Shown piece by piece: positions 53,905-64,000 of a stretch of 64,000 bases of DNA (position 1 is its first letter; each line of letters begins with the position of its first letter). Origin of the DNA: Adiantum capillus-veneris (taxonomy: Eukaryota > Streptophyta > Polypodiopsida > Polypodiales > Pteridaceae); the NCBI GenBank assembly GCA_014529385.2, contig CM043946.1, positions 18,478,077 to 18,542,076 on the forward strand, written 5' to 3'. The notes under the pieces were generated by a model, which saw only the letters and a program-made list of their open reading frames with translations, was not told the origin of the DNA and did no database searches. Both the position numbers and the translations under genes were made by a program.

Positions 53905-55778
53905 AATTTGGAAGGAAAGCTGAAGGGTATCAAAATTGCTAGTTCCTCAAATGATCTCTGTTTGCAAATGTTTTCAGATGACACTAATGCCCTTACTAAT
54001 GCAGATTCGGAATCAGCTGATGCTTTCATGGAATGCCTAAACATTTTTTGTCTTGCCAGTGGGTCCCAAATTAATCATAAAAATAATGGATTCAAAGCCT
54101 CCAATGGGCTTACTCCCTCTTCTGTCAATGAAACTGGTTTGTAAAGTGATACCAGATGGTCAAATTTCAGATTGTTAGGGATACTTATGGGTTTCAAAGT
54201 AACCATGGAATAGAGGAGTGGATTATGGATTCAAAAGGAAGATCTTTATGTGGCATTCTTTTCAGCACTCTCTTGCTTCCAGGACCTTTGTGTTGAATCA
54301 CTTTTTGCTTCCCTCTCTGATTTATTTCCAATTTTGTTGGAAGCCTATCTATTCCCAACTAAAATAGATAGTATCTTAGGATATAAGGTTTCTTTGGGGA
54401 GGAACAGAGGACACTAATAAAATTCCCAAGATTGCTTGGAATACTTGCTGTCTCCACAAAACTAGAGGATGACTAGGTGTCTTGGATCTGGACAATATGG
54501 CTGTCAAGATGGCAGGTAAATGGATAGTTAGAGCCATAGACATTGAAGATTTTTGGGCCTGCTTGATAAAAAGAAAGATATCTAAATTCTATCTATAGGG
54601 ATACAAAGGTTGGAGGGATCTCTCTCTTTGGGATGTGATATCCTCTAGCTGGAAGTTCAAACCAATAAGTTATCAACTTGTCACAAGACTTTGGGATTCT
54701 TGGTTTAAAATCAAAGAGTTTCTCTATCTTCCTCAATCCTTTCTATTTGATAGTACTGTTCTTGCTCAAGATTCTATATGGTTGGGGTGGAATGCAAGTA
54801 ATCTTGGGAAAAAACCAACAATCAAAGCCCATAAGTTTTTCAAAGCAGGAATCAGAACCTGGGGAGATCTACAGGAAAATAGAGATTGACTATCCCCTAC
54901 TTAGATCTCTAACTAATTAAATATTTTTCCTGGTTGTCTTGAAAAAATTGTAAGCAGGTTAGAGGAGCTGAAAGCTCATCTTCAAAACAGTTCAGTGTAT
55001 AGGCATAGCAAGATCATCTCACTACAACAATATGCTTGGAAGGCCTACAAGAAGTCCTCTTGCATCCTAGATTTTGAAGAGAAGCTGAGAAAGAAACTGA
55101 ACAACAAATGGGGTCTTAACTGGAGCTCAAAGTAGTGGGTGTATAGATTTAAATGCCTGTGGAGCTTTGCAATTCCAATAAAGCACAACTTCCTTGCATG
55201 GATGATACTGCATCAGGGCATGTGGACTGGTCAAAGAGCTCTTAAAGCTAGTATTGGTGATGATGTCAAAGATGCAATTCCCCAGAAGATCTTCATTACA
55301 TCTTTGTGAAATGTCCTCAAAATTTCTGTCTCTGGGCATGAGCTGCAAAGAGGTCCATCCACTTCAATTATCAGCTTAGGAGTTATTGATTGGAGATTGT
55401 ATTAGAATGGATATACTACTCTAGAATATGTGGGGAATGGCTTACTTGTGGACCTTCTGGACTCAGAGAATAGAGACTATATTTAAACAGAAGCTAGAGG
55501 ACTATTCCACAAGATTTGTCTTTCAATTAAAGAAAATTAACGTCTCTTGTCTTGGCCAGATGAAGGAGGTGGGCAATGGCCCTTTGTATTTCAAACAAAG
55601 AGAGAACATATGGAAGCTTTGGAAGGAACTTATGCTCATATCCTACTCAAGAGATTTTTCCTGTCTTGATCTTTAGTTTTTATTTTTTTTGCTTAAGGGA
55701 CGCCTCTCTCCCTACCTATGAGGTACTGTTGTAGCTCTTTCTTTTTTTAATACATATCCTATCTCTAAAAAAAAAAGA
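53905..55778 (+). mobile_element. LINE (L1-like), 5'-truncated ORF2
   Basis: The left end reads LCLQMFSDDTNALTN (about 53955-53998). F-x-DDT is the reverse-transcriptase catalytic box of plant L1-type LINEs, followed by CLASGSQINHKNNGF, the usual next motif. Further on are AWNTCC and GVLDLDNMAVKMAGKW. Near 55135-55250 is the W-x-x-x-F-x-C-LW-x-x-x-IPIKHNFLAWM zinc-binding region (zf-RVT). The frame is cut by several stops and shifts (first at 54142-54144). Endonuclease and the first reverse-transcriptase half are missing, as is usual for truncated insertions. A run of 10 A at 55767-55776 is taken as the tail. No target duplication was found. Confidence 0.75.
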
Positions 55779-56472
55779 AGAGCCAGTGCCGTGTTTGATA
55801 TTTGACTCCTAGCTTCGATGCCCTTACATTGGGGGGGTTTTACCCTATAGTGATCATATACCATCTAGTAAGTGTACTGTCCACACATAGGGTTTCTAGC
55901 ACTATTATTGCCGATGCATTTGACTCGAGAATTGAATTGACATGCTCTTCTAGACCTAATCTACATGCTCATGTTACCGGATTCCCCCCGACGTGTAACA
56001 ACACCCGTCAAACACACTTACAAATCATTTATGCAAGAGGGTTTTGAAACTGGGAAAGAATATGATGGACTAATCTAGACATGCAAGTCTCTACAAACAT
56101 ACTGACAAAAATGTCAGAACTAAATCCCTTGGAATTTGTAGACAAACCTTGACTTTGAAGACGTAGTAGAGGCATGTCCACATGGCACATGAAGACCTAT
56201 GCACGTGATATCCATTTTGGCTTAAGGTGAGGTACTGGTACTGAGCTCCATGAGTGCCACAAGATGGTCTCCAATGAATGGCCTCATGTTAACTTGTCAT
56301 GCTTTTTGTGCTAGTTATCATGTGGCAACAAGCATATCTTATAAGCATAATGAGAGTGTAACTTTTCAAACGTGTGGGAATCCATCAAATATTTCAAAAT
56401 AGGGAGACCACCCTGAATCCACTTTCCTGACCATTTACGTAGTGTTACTCTGAGGGGAGTGGGGTAGTCAAA
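55779..56472. other. Non-coding stretch upstream of the RING-like gene
   Basis: No gene seen. It would hold the promoter of the gene starting at 56473; no clear TATA box is placed. Confidence 0.5.
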
Positions 56473-56677
56473 ATGCATGGAGAGAAGCGGAGTGGGGCAG
56501 TCAATATGCATGGAGAGAAGCGGGGCGCAGGGGCCAGAGGTAAGAGAGAACCAAAAACAAAGTCGAGGGCTGAACTTTCTGCTGCTTCTTCTCCGCCCCG
56601 AAAAAGGGTGAAGCTCTCTGATTCCCCAACATCCCCAATGGCAAAGACCTTGCATACAAAGGGGAAGGATGACTCAG

Positions 56678-56738
<61 letters not shown>

Positions 56739-59700
56739 CTCATTATGATTTGCGAGGATAGTTGCTGGTGCTGTCTTGGCTGGAGAGTTGTCCCTTGATG
56801 TCGGCTTTAGCAGTAGGACATCTTATGAATAGTCACTTGAAATACAATCGCTCAAGTCGAAGTCTGGCTCAAGAAGCACAAACCAGTGTTTGATTTGAAC
56901 CTTGAAATTGGAAGGAAGTGCTCAATACTACACTTTCCTATTGTTAACACACTCCTGGCTACATTAATTTTTACCTACCAACAAATAGAAAAATCTACTA
57001 ATCTTATGACATTGGGGGTGTGCAGGCCGATGGAAAGCTCCAAAGTTTATAGTCCCAATACAGAGCAAGTTTTGTATTATAGCAGAAGAGGTCAATGATT
57101 TTCATGGCCTCTCCCTGGCTGGTTCCAACCCCAAACTAGTGAGGTGGGATCAGATCAGTGATGTGGAGTGGTTCAGTGTTTTCAGAGAGTCAAAGAATCG
57201 TAGTCACTATCGCATTAAATGCAGTTCTTTGCATACTGATATGTTCGACCAGGTGATGCAGCTGCATTACAAGGTGTACCAAAAGCCCCCAACAAACATG
57301 GAGATCAACTCTGCATTCGCCAAGGGGTTTGTAAAAGAATTCAGCCCGACGGCAATTGCAAGTAGCTCAGCCATGCAATTCAATTGGGCTGAATTCGCTG
57401 TCCAACATTTGCAGGACGTCCGAGAGAAAGGGTACTACGAGGCCCATGTCGAAAAGTGGAGGATGCGCAATGTATGTCAAAACATCGAGGAGGCGCAAAC
57501 TGAAATGAAGGAGGATACCAAGGAGACACCCACCTCTCGCCACAGCACTCACCAGCAGGCTGAAAGCTTGTCATTTTTTGGCGTTGAGAATTTGTAGCAC
57601 ATAAAGGCTGCCTCTGAAATTCTCAGCAAAACAACTGCAAGATGCTAAAGAACATCTTCTAACTACAAAATCAGAGTTTGAAGCTGCGAGAGTTGTCCAA
57701 GCAAGCAATGCTAGGGTCACCCCAATTGTGCTTGCTATGAGACAAAAGCTTCCCGACGCTGAAAATGAATTACAGAGGTTACTACAGAGCGACATCGTGG
57801 ATGCAAAGAGGGAAATAGAGTGTAAAGTAAAAATAGAGACATTTAAAGATACATTGGAAGGTTTAGTATTTCCTGACAGTGAGGACACTCTTGCTGCTGA
57901 CTCAACTTGTCAGCGTGTAAGTGCGTGACTTTTATGCTTCCACCGTATGATTGGAATATGTGCACAACAAACCTATGTACTTACCATGCTCCTCTTTTTT
58001 TTGGTGTGCAGATTAATGTGGAGGTTATGGAAGCAAAAGTGAGTGCATGTGAAGGTCAACTGCAGCTCCTAATGCACATGAGCAAGATGCTACAAGGCTC
58101 CTCCATTCCCACTGCCCTGTGTAATATGGCTATGGGCACTTTTACAGAAAGTATAGAAGGGGTATGCGATGGAACGATGATCAACCCGTGCAGTGGCTGT
58201 AGTTTTCCACTTGAAGTAAAGGGAACCAATGCCACGGTCAAGATGCCCTGTGGGCATAGCTACCACTTTCTCTGCTTTGCAACTGCATGCTCCTTGTCGA
58301 CAAAATGTAGAGCTGTGACCTGCCAGCAAAGGATACCACAAGAATGGTGTTGGAAACCCACATGGCAAAGACATCCAATCACACCAACATCTGGTAAGAT
58401 TGTACAGTGTGTGCTAATTAGCATACCCAGTGTGTTAATTAGAATATTGAGTGTGTTAACTGGATATGCTAATTAGCATACTGGGTATGCTGATTAGCAT
58501 ACTGAATATGCTAATTAGCATACTGGGTAGGCTAATTAGCATATTGGATATGCTAATTAGCATATCGAGTGAGAATATTGAGTGTGTTAAATGGATATGC
58601 TAATTATCATATCTTGTATGCTAATTAGCATACCTTGTGCTCAGTGTATAGATTAGAGTAAGTTTGGCATATTAGCATATCTAGTCAGTTAACTACCATA
58701 TCCAAATGCTAACTAGCAAACTGTATATGCTGATTATCATACTGGGTATGCTGATTAGCGTACTGGGTATGCTGATTAGCATATTGTATATGCTTATTAG
58801 CATATTGGATATGCTAAATAGCATACTGGATATGCTAATTAGCATACTCAAAATGCTAATTAGCATACTGGGTATGCTGATTCACGTACTGAGTATGCTG
58901 ATTAGCATATTGGATATGCTTATTAGCATATTGGATATGCTAAATAGCATACTAGGTATGCTAATTAGCATACTGGGAATACTAAATAGCATACTGGGTA
59001 TGCTAATTAGCATACTGGGACTGCTAGTAGCTAGCATACAAGGACTGTCTTTTAGCGTACAGGGTGTGCTTATTGCATACCCCCAGTGTTAATTAGAATA
59101 CTGAGTGTGTTGACTGGATATGATAATTACCATATCTTGTATGGTAATTAGCATACTTGTGCTCAGTGTACAGACTAGAGTAAGTTTTTAATAATGGCAA
59201 ATCTAGTAAGTAAGCTACCATCTCTAGATGCAAACTAGAATATTGGATATGCTAGTTAGCATACTCAGCAATTCGAATTAGCATATTGGGCTTGTCAGCA
59301 TAATGGATTCCAATGTATGACGGGCCACACACATAGTCACAGCATATCAAACATTTTCTAGCATACATGACATGCTTATATGAGTCTTAATCCACGTTTT
59401 TTGTTGCAGGCCTGTGGCAGTGCCTCTATGATGTGGGCAGTGTACATGACACGAAGGGCAAGGGAAAGGCTGTAATGGGGGACCTTTCGATCGAGGAGAG
59501 TGATGAGCTGGATACAGGTGAGAACCCTTCGACGGAGAAGGGTGTTGAGCTGGATGCAAGGAGTGAAGGGGTGGATGAGGGCTCCCAGCAGATGCCAAAT
59601 GAAAGCATGAAAACAACGGAGGAAGGCGGTGATGTGAGCAGGAACTCAGAAGATGAAAAAGAAGTTAATTTTTTTGTCATGGCTGCTCGTGTGCCAGCGA

Positions 59701-59975
59701 TGCCTGCTGCAACTGACAAAGCAGAAGCTTCTCAGCAGACAGTGGCTAGTGGCTCATGGGAAACTTTAAAGAATGACAACATAGAAGATGAGCAGGAAGT
59801 TGGTGACAACAACCCTCTCGAGGGTTTTTTGCATAAAGCTCAGCTGAAAAGAAAAGTTGGCCTTGAAGAGGTACCCGAAGACATTGCAAGCATAGCCTGT
59901 GGTTCGGACAAGGCTAAAAGCTCCAAAGGTGAAAAGAAAGCCACCCGCTCAGGAGCTTGCAAAAAATTGTGTTAA
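56473..59975 (+). CDS. Multi-exon coiled-coil protein with RING-H2-like finger
   Basis: Exons read by splice signals and phase: 56473-56677 (basic, PPRKRVKLSDSP, a likely nuclear signal), donor at 56678; 57026-about 57597 after 'gtgtgcag', with RWKAPKFIVPI, VRWDQISDVEWFSVF and FNWAEFAVQHL; about 57605-57916, a coiled coil; 58012-58393, with a finger C-x2-C-x18-C-x-H-x2-H-x2-C and later Cys (about 58188-58320); 59410-59975, an acidic Ser/Glu tail with basic KKATRS. Exon phases agree at 56677/57026, 57916/58012 and 58393/59410. RING-H2 fingers usually act in ubiquitin transfer; here the last Cys pair is C-x4-C, so that function is only possible. Between 57595 and 57640 the frame stops and shifts, so either an intron is missed or the gene is damaged. 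The start duplicates a 33-bp unit (MHGEKR twice). I do not know a named family. Confidence 0.6.
56678..57025 (+). other. Intron 1 of the RING-like gene, with (CT)n tract
   Basis: Donor 'tcag|gtactc', then (CT)n at about 56683-56736. Acceptor 'gtgtgcag' at 57018-57025. Joining keeps frame (phase 1). Confidence 0.6.
57917..58011 (+). other. Short intron of the RING-like gene
   Basis: Donor 'cgt|gtaagt', acceptor 'ttggtgtgcag', 95 bp, phase 0, with a T-rich tract before the acceptor. Confidence 0.75.
58394..59409 (+). other. Last intron of the RING-like gene, filled by a palindromic satellite
   Basis: Donor 'ctg|gtaaga', acceptor 'ttttttgttgcag', phase 1 on both sides. The interior from about 58400 to 59270 is a 21-bp tandem repeat. 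Confidence 0.65.
58400..59270. repeat. 21-bp satellite built on the palindrome TATGCTAATTAGCATA
   Basis: Around forty diverged units of 'tgctaattagcatactgggta'. The 16-bp core is a perfect palindrome. The 128-codon open frame at 58706-59092 (repeating MLISIL) is only a reading of this array. Confidence 0.9.
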
Positions 59976-60143
59976 GACTTATTGCTCCCTACCCGGTTGT
60001 GCCCTTCACTGCATATGCTAGACCATTTTGAACCCAAATGCGTATCGACTAGCATGCATTTTGTTTTCCAATGAAAATGTATTTTTGTGCCATATAAGTC
60101 TGAGCAGCAGTTCATTGTAATTTTTGCAATTTTTTTTTAAAAC

Positions 60144-61275
60144 TTGTTCATTTTGTATCGCAGTTTCCCTGCAGAGGAAGAGAAACATGCATTAATCGTC
60201 ATGCCTGATGCAACTGCGGCCATGCAATGGCAGAAATTACGGAGATGGCGAGTCTACAAAGCCAGGCAGTTAAGGAGACAGAAAATGGAGATTGAAAAAC
60301 GCCTTGAACGATATTCACAGCTTGCCCGTAGTATTATTGAGCGCCTAAATTATGTGCACCCAAGTGGGCCGGTTATTTTGCTGAATGGTATCCTCTACCA
60401 GACCTAATATGGGTGCCTAAGCGTTTATGTGATGAAAAAAGGTCTCTGGTGCTGGACCTGAACGGTCTTTTGGTGGCAGTGGTAGAGCCTTGCTTTGGTG
60501 AAAAGCCCTCGGCATATGCAAATGAAATGCTGAAATACGATGTACTTGATAAGCAAGTGTTCTGTCGCAAGGACATCCATTTTTTTTTTGCACTGGTGCC
60601 TGCAGTTCTTTAATGTGTTTATATGGAGCACAAGCCTCCATAGTAAAGTCATGAGTATTTGCCGTACTATTTTTAAAGAGCAGGTGCCAAAGATTACTGG
60701 GTTTTTTGCTCAAGCGCACTGTATAAAGCAATCCTGGCAGATCCAGACAAAACCTGTGTTTATGAAAGACTTATCCTTGTTGTGGAAACACACTCCGGGG
60801 TACAATGCCCAAAACACACTTATAATCGATAATAGATTCTACAAAGTGTTTTAGAACCCAACACAAACTTGGCTTGTTACTCCTAGTCTAGAGCACCAGA
60901 GTGCTGAGCAAAGGGAAAAGTTCCTTATAGAAACTTTGAAGTCCTGGCTTTTTCTTTGGCTGTAAACGGATGATCGGAAAGCATGTGTTGCTGATAATGT
61001 GTTTGAGACAGGCTCAGATGAGTTTTCTGATGCAGTCGTCAAATGTTTGCTTGACATTCAAAAGATGGATATAGAGGCTAAAAGACTGGAAGAAATTCAT
61101 CGCAAACAGCGGGAAGCTGACCTAGAAGCAGAAAGAGAGCTAGAAAAGCCGGAGAGGGAAAGAAGAGAAAGTGAGTAGCATAGTGCCAACCTAGAAGCAG
61201 AGGAGAAAGCAGAGAGAAAGGAGGAAGCAAAGAGAAAGCAGGAAGAAGACAAACAACGAGAAGGATAGTCTGGTC
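60144..61275 (+). pseudogene. FCP1/NIF-like HAD phosphatase, decayed copy 3, with coiled-coil tail
   Basis: An acceptor 'tatcgcag' (ends 60163) opens a Lys/Arg-rich helical stretch (WRVYKARQLRRQKMEIEKRL), and the frame ends at 60407. In the next frame LPDLIWVPKRL leads to LVLDLNGLLVAV (about 60446-60480). This is the nucleophile loop with the second Asp changed to Asn. After a T9 run (about 60580-60589) the frame shifts, and NVFIWSTSLHSKVM, KPVFMKDLSLLW and NTLIIDNRFY (about 60809-60840, one Asp of the C-terminal pair changed to Asn) complete the FCP1 layout. Stops stand at 60852-60854 and about 60962. A highly charged coiled coil (RLEEIHRKQREADLEAERELE) ends near 61275. A polyadenylation signal AATAAA is at 61420-61425. 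It is the third FCP1-like copy with an altered catalytic loop. Confidence 0.65.
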
Positions 61276-61476
61276 ACTACAAGCGCCCTCCGAGGAGGCC
61301 TTAAGGGTTTTGGGGGCAGTGATTGTCATTGTAAAATTGAACCCTATGTAAATAATTTGATGCTGGCAATTAATGTAAACATTTTGATAGTTAGCATGCT
61401 GACACAAAACCAACTTTATAATAAAACTGCATACCCTTACAACAAAGTGATATATAGAAAATCCAGTGGATACAAC

Positions 61477-62740
61477 TTAAAAGCTGAAGGGCATGCTATT
61501 ACAGATTGCTTCATAGCTTTCTAGAGTGATTGTGTACACCTGCCTTCTCCTTGGGACGTGCTCCATGGATATTTTGATACATCGCACCAGATGTGAAAGT
61601 AGGTGGACGATAGGCTGCTTGTGGTCTAGCTTGAAGGTGTATGCATCCAATTGCTTGTAATACAGTCCTTGCACAACATATGAGCCTCTGTCAATTACAT
61701 TGCTCCATTCATCAATGTACCCCTTCTCCACCTTCTCCTTTTCTGCAACACACTTGACTAGATAGAAATCCACATCTTCAGCGTTGGTTAAAGCATCTGG
61801 ACTTACAACAAATGTGTCTCCAGAACATAGAGCGGTTCTCAACACATCATGATGACCTTCATATGCGAAGTCATATTAGCCAACAACTTCCTCTATCGAA
61901 ACTTCATCTGTTTGCTCAAGTAATGGCTGCAGAATCTGATAATCCCAAGCCTCCACATGAGCTTTATTGATGCAGCGATTCCACCTTCCGTTCATGCATG
62001 CATCACACAAGCATGCCAACTTTCTTGCTGCAAGGGCAGTTGGATCCTGTGGGTTGTGACCACGAATAGCATGCAAAGAGCGAGTTTTTGCCACAGTGGC
62101 ACAATTCCACTTAACTTCCCTGTTAACATCTCCCTCTTTAACCTCCCAGAACACACGAGCACATTCCCTTTCTTTTGAAGGATATGATGCAAGTGCTCCC
62201 TGCGAGCGATAATTTGGCATGGCAATAAGCAACCACATCTACTGCACACTGCAATATAGCTCCATTAGGTTTTAGTTGTTCATGGGTCAAGGTTATTTTC
62301 ACAACTGCTCTTGCACCATCATGCTCACCCTTGCCATGCCCTGATCCAAAAGAAGAACCAGCTCATCCCAATCCCTGTGAGTCCACCATATCTTGCAACA
62401 AAATAGAAAGGCCTGACTCCCTTGAATTGCGAGGCCGCACCATCTGACCACACCCAATGTTGTTTACAAGTGACACCCTCTTGTTGTAACGAGTCACGGT
62501 GTAGCATGAAGCAATGTTGCACAAACAGTGTGTCATGCACCCTATCATTTGATATGAAGAAGTGGATTGTTTTGACTACCTCCCCTGCCTTTCGGTAGTA
62601 CGTTATGTGTACAAAAATAGTTACTTGACTAGAGTGCCAATGCATTGAATGAATCTCATTTTGCTCCTTGAAGGCGTAATTTTTAGCAAAGTCAACAACT
62701 GAGACAATGACATCATCCGGAAAGTGAAGTATACAATCCT
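61477..62740 (-). pseudogene. Transposase-like gene (SDG-SQFK / GKGEHDGA family), decayed
   Basis: The minus strand, from about 62740 leftwards, reads VVSVVDFAKNYAF, then MHWHSSQVTIFVHITYY, HDTLFVQHCFMLH, WVWSDGAASQFKG (about 62450-62410) and, after a frame change near 62340, GSGHGKGEHDGARAV. The next frame (62238-61876) has LACLCDACMNGRWNRC, a Cys cluster, and KAHVEAW. The last (61845-61477) has GDTFVVSPDAL, DFYLVKC, GSYVVQGLYY and LLSHLVRCIKISM. I recall this order of motifs from a large unnamed eukaryotic family, seen in plants and animals, that looks like a DDE transposase fold (Asp in SDG, Asp in HDG). The superfamily is not assigned. At least two frame changes and a stop (at about 61873-61875) show it is broken. 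It converges on FCP1-like copy 3. Confidence 0.55.
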
Positions 62741-63043
62741 TAAATTGTTGTCCTTGTCATCGTGCCACATAGTTATGAGTGATGAAGAGCTTCAACTTGG
62801 TCTGCAACAACAGTCGAAGAAACTCTCAGCACTGCATTTCTTTATGCAAAAGATCTTTTCCTTTCTTACTGTTTCCATGCCTGTCTTTTGCTTTTGCATA
62901 CGCAAATACTTTCACATTAATACTCTTACCTGTCTTTGCTGTTTCTAAGCAACATAATTATAACTTCTTTACTCCACATATCTTACAGTCTCCCATCAGG
63001 AATTCCCTTCTATGAAAAACTGCATCTGCTGGCTTTGGACAGA
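62741..63043. other. Non-coding stretch left of the inverted element A copy
   Basis: T/C-rich plus-strand sequence with short open frames and no recognised motif. Element A2 joins at 63044. Confidence 0.5.
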
Positions 63044-63618
63044 TGTGCGCTCCTTGCCGCACTGTCGAAGCAAGGGACTTGCCAATACACCGTATGCGAG
63101 CCACAAACGACTCCAAGCACACAACAAGCCTAAACTAGCAAGCTCAAGAAAACAAAGGGTGTGTCACTCACCGCTCTACGCTCGCCTTCGTGGTGGATTC
63201 CTCGCCGCGATGAAGAAGAAGCTGCAGTCGTGCCGCGCTCAACCGCTTCGCCGCCGTCGTGCCTTCGTAATGCTCGATCGCACACACACTCTCCCTCTCT
63301 CTCTCTCTCACACACACACACACAAGGAGGTGAAGAAGAAGAAGATGGAGATGGAGCAAGAGCACTCTTCAATTGCACAAATGAGAGAATGAGTAAAAAT
63401 TAGGTTTAGTTGGCTTTTATAGGAGCTCACCCCATTCACACTTGGGCGCCCATGCTTAACCAACTAATCCCTTGAATGTCCAAGTTAAAGTGCGCCTCTC
63501 ATCGACGATCACTCTACCTTTCCCTATTGGTCCGACAAGCCCGGGACCTGACTCTAAATCATACATAATACACGTCCGTCGTAGGTGATGGGGTGTCCGT
63601 GTGCCGTGAGGGTTAACA
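63044..63618 (-). repeat. Element A2 3' LTR
   Basis: 575 bp, homologous along its length to 12770-13336 and 39852-40460. It has a short (CT)n(CA)n tract at about 63290-63324, in place of the expanded (GA)n of A's right LTR. Open frames inside are shared with the other LTR copies and are not taken as genes. Confidence 0.88.
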
Positions 63619-64000
63619 TGCCCCCCTTCCTGATGTAGATTCCGTCCTCGGAAGCTATTGAGTTGAAGCTGGATCGTCGAGGTGGAAGAGCATTTGAGAT
63701 GAATGTCCTTAGCCTTCTTCAGTCACTGCAAAATCAAACAACATTGGCACAGTAATGGCATTCTCTTAAAAAGCATATGCAGTTTTAGGTAGACAAATTG
63801 ATTGGTCAAAGAATTTCAAACAATTTGGTAGCAATGAACATTAAATTGCAATGTAATCAAATGCATAAACAGATGTAAAGGTAAAAAATTAAACAAGTCT
63901 GGGGTCACTAATTTGACGGTCGAAAAGCACTAGAGATCGAATATTAATACCATGGGTAAGCTTCTTAACTTTCTGTGGTCAATTAAGTTGTTTAATCGCG
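63044..64000 (-). mobile_element. Element A2: second copy of element A, inverted, cut by the window end
   Basis: On the minus strand the LTR runs 63618 to 63044, starting TGTTAACCC and ending GCGCACA like the LTRs of A. To its right, 63619-64000 is the inverted 3' end of the internal region with its purine tract (63619-63632). This is therefore the 3' LTR of an element lying mostly beyond 64000. The target copy would be at 63039-63043 (ACAGA). The other end is not visible. Confidence 0.88.

Noticed and set aside
58706-59092. 128-codon open frame of repeating MLISIL
   Set aside because: It is a by-product of the 21-bp satellite inside an intron.

Overview
The window is nuclear DNA of a land plant, most likely a fern. 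The pointers are a long DYW-class PPR gene built from near-identical 101-residue blocks, dense Ty3-type LTR elements, and many long (GA)n/(CA)n tracts. The species is an inference; no rRNA, tRNA or organelle gene was found.

Layout. 1-5.2 kb holds two decayed FCP1/NIF-like (HAD phosphatase fold) genes among a 68-bp satellite. 5.3-10.5 kb holds an unrecognised broken element with coiled-coil and acidic reading frames (plus strand), an LTR-like promoter block, and a gag-like fragment (minus strand). 12.77-40.46 kb is a three-level nest of LTR elements: element A carries element B, and B carries element C inside its integrase region. All three have paired LTRs, primer-binding sites, polypurine tracts and target-site duplications. 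B carries two RNase H domains, a Tat-lineage trait. A has further open frames after its integrase. 40.5-43.9 kb is non-coding flank with faint LINE and SINE traces.

43.95-46.82 kb is the best host gene: a 956-codon intronless PPR protein with an E region and an altered DYW domain. 46.8-53.9 kb is mostly non-coding, with (GA)n-seeded tandem repeats, a 43-bp satellite, and weak kelch-like and trihelix-like traces. 53.9-55.8 kb is the 3' half of a LINE. 56.47-59.98 kb is a multi-exon gene with coiled coil and a RING-H2-like finger; its last intron is a 21-bp palindromic satellite. 60.16-61.28 kb is a third FCP1-like gene, broken. 61.48-62.74 kb (minus) is a decayed transposase-like gene. The window ends in a second, inverted copy of element A, cut off at 64000.

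The live host content is probably the PPR gene (organelle RNA editing or binding) and perhaps the RING-like gene. By eye the LTR pairs differ most in A and least in B and C, which agrees with the nesting order. Splice sites and divergence figures are hand readings, not computed results.
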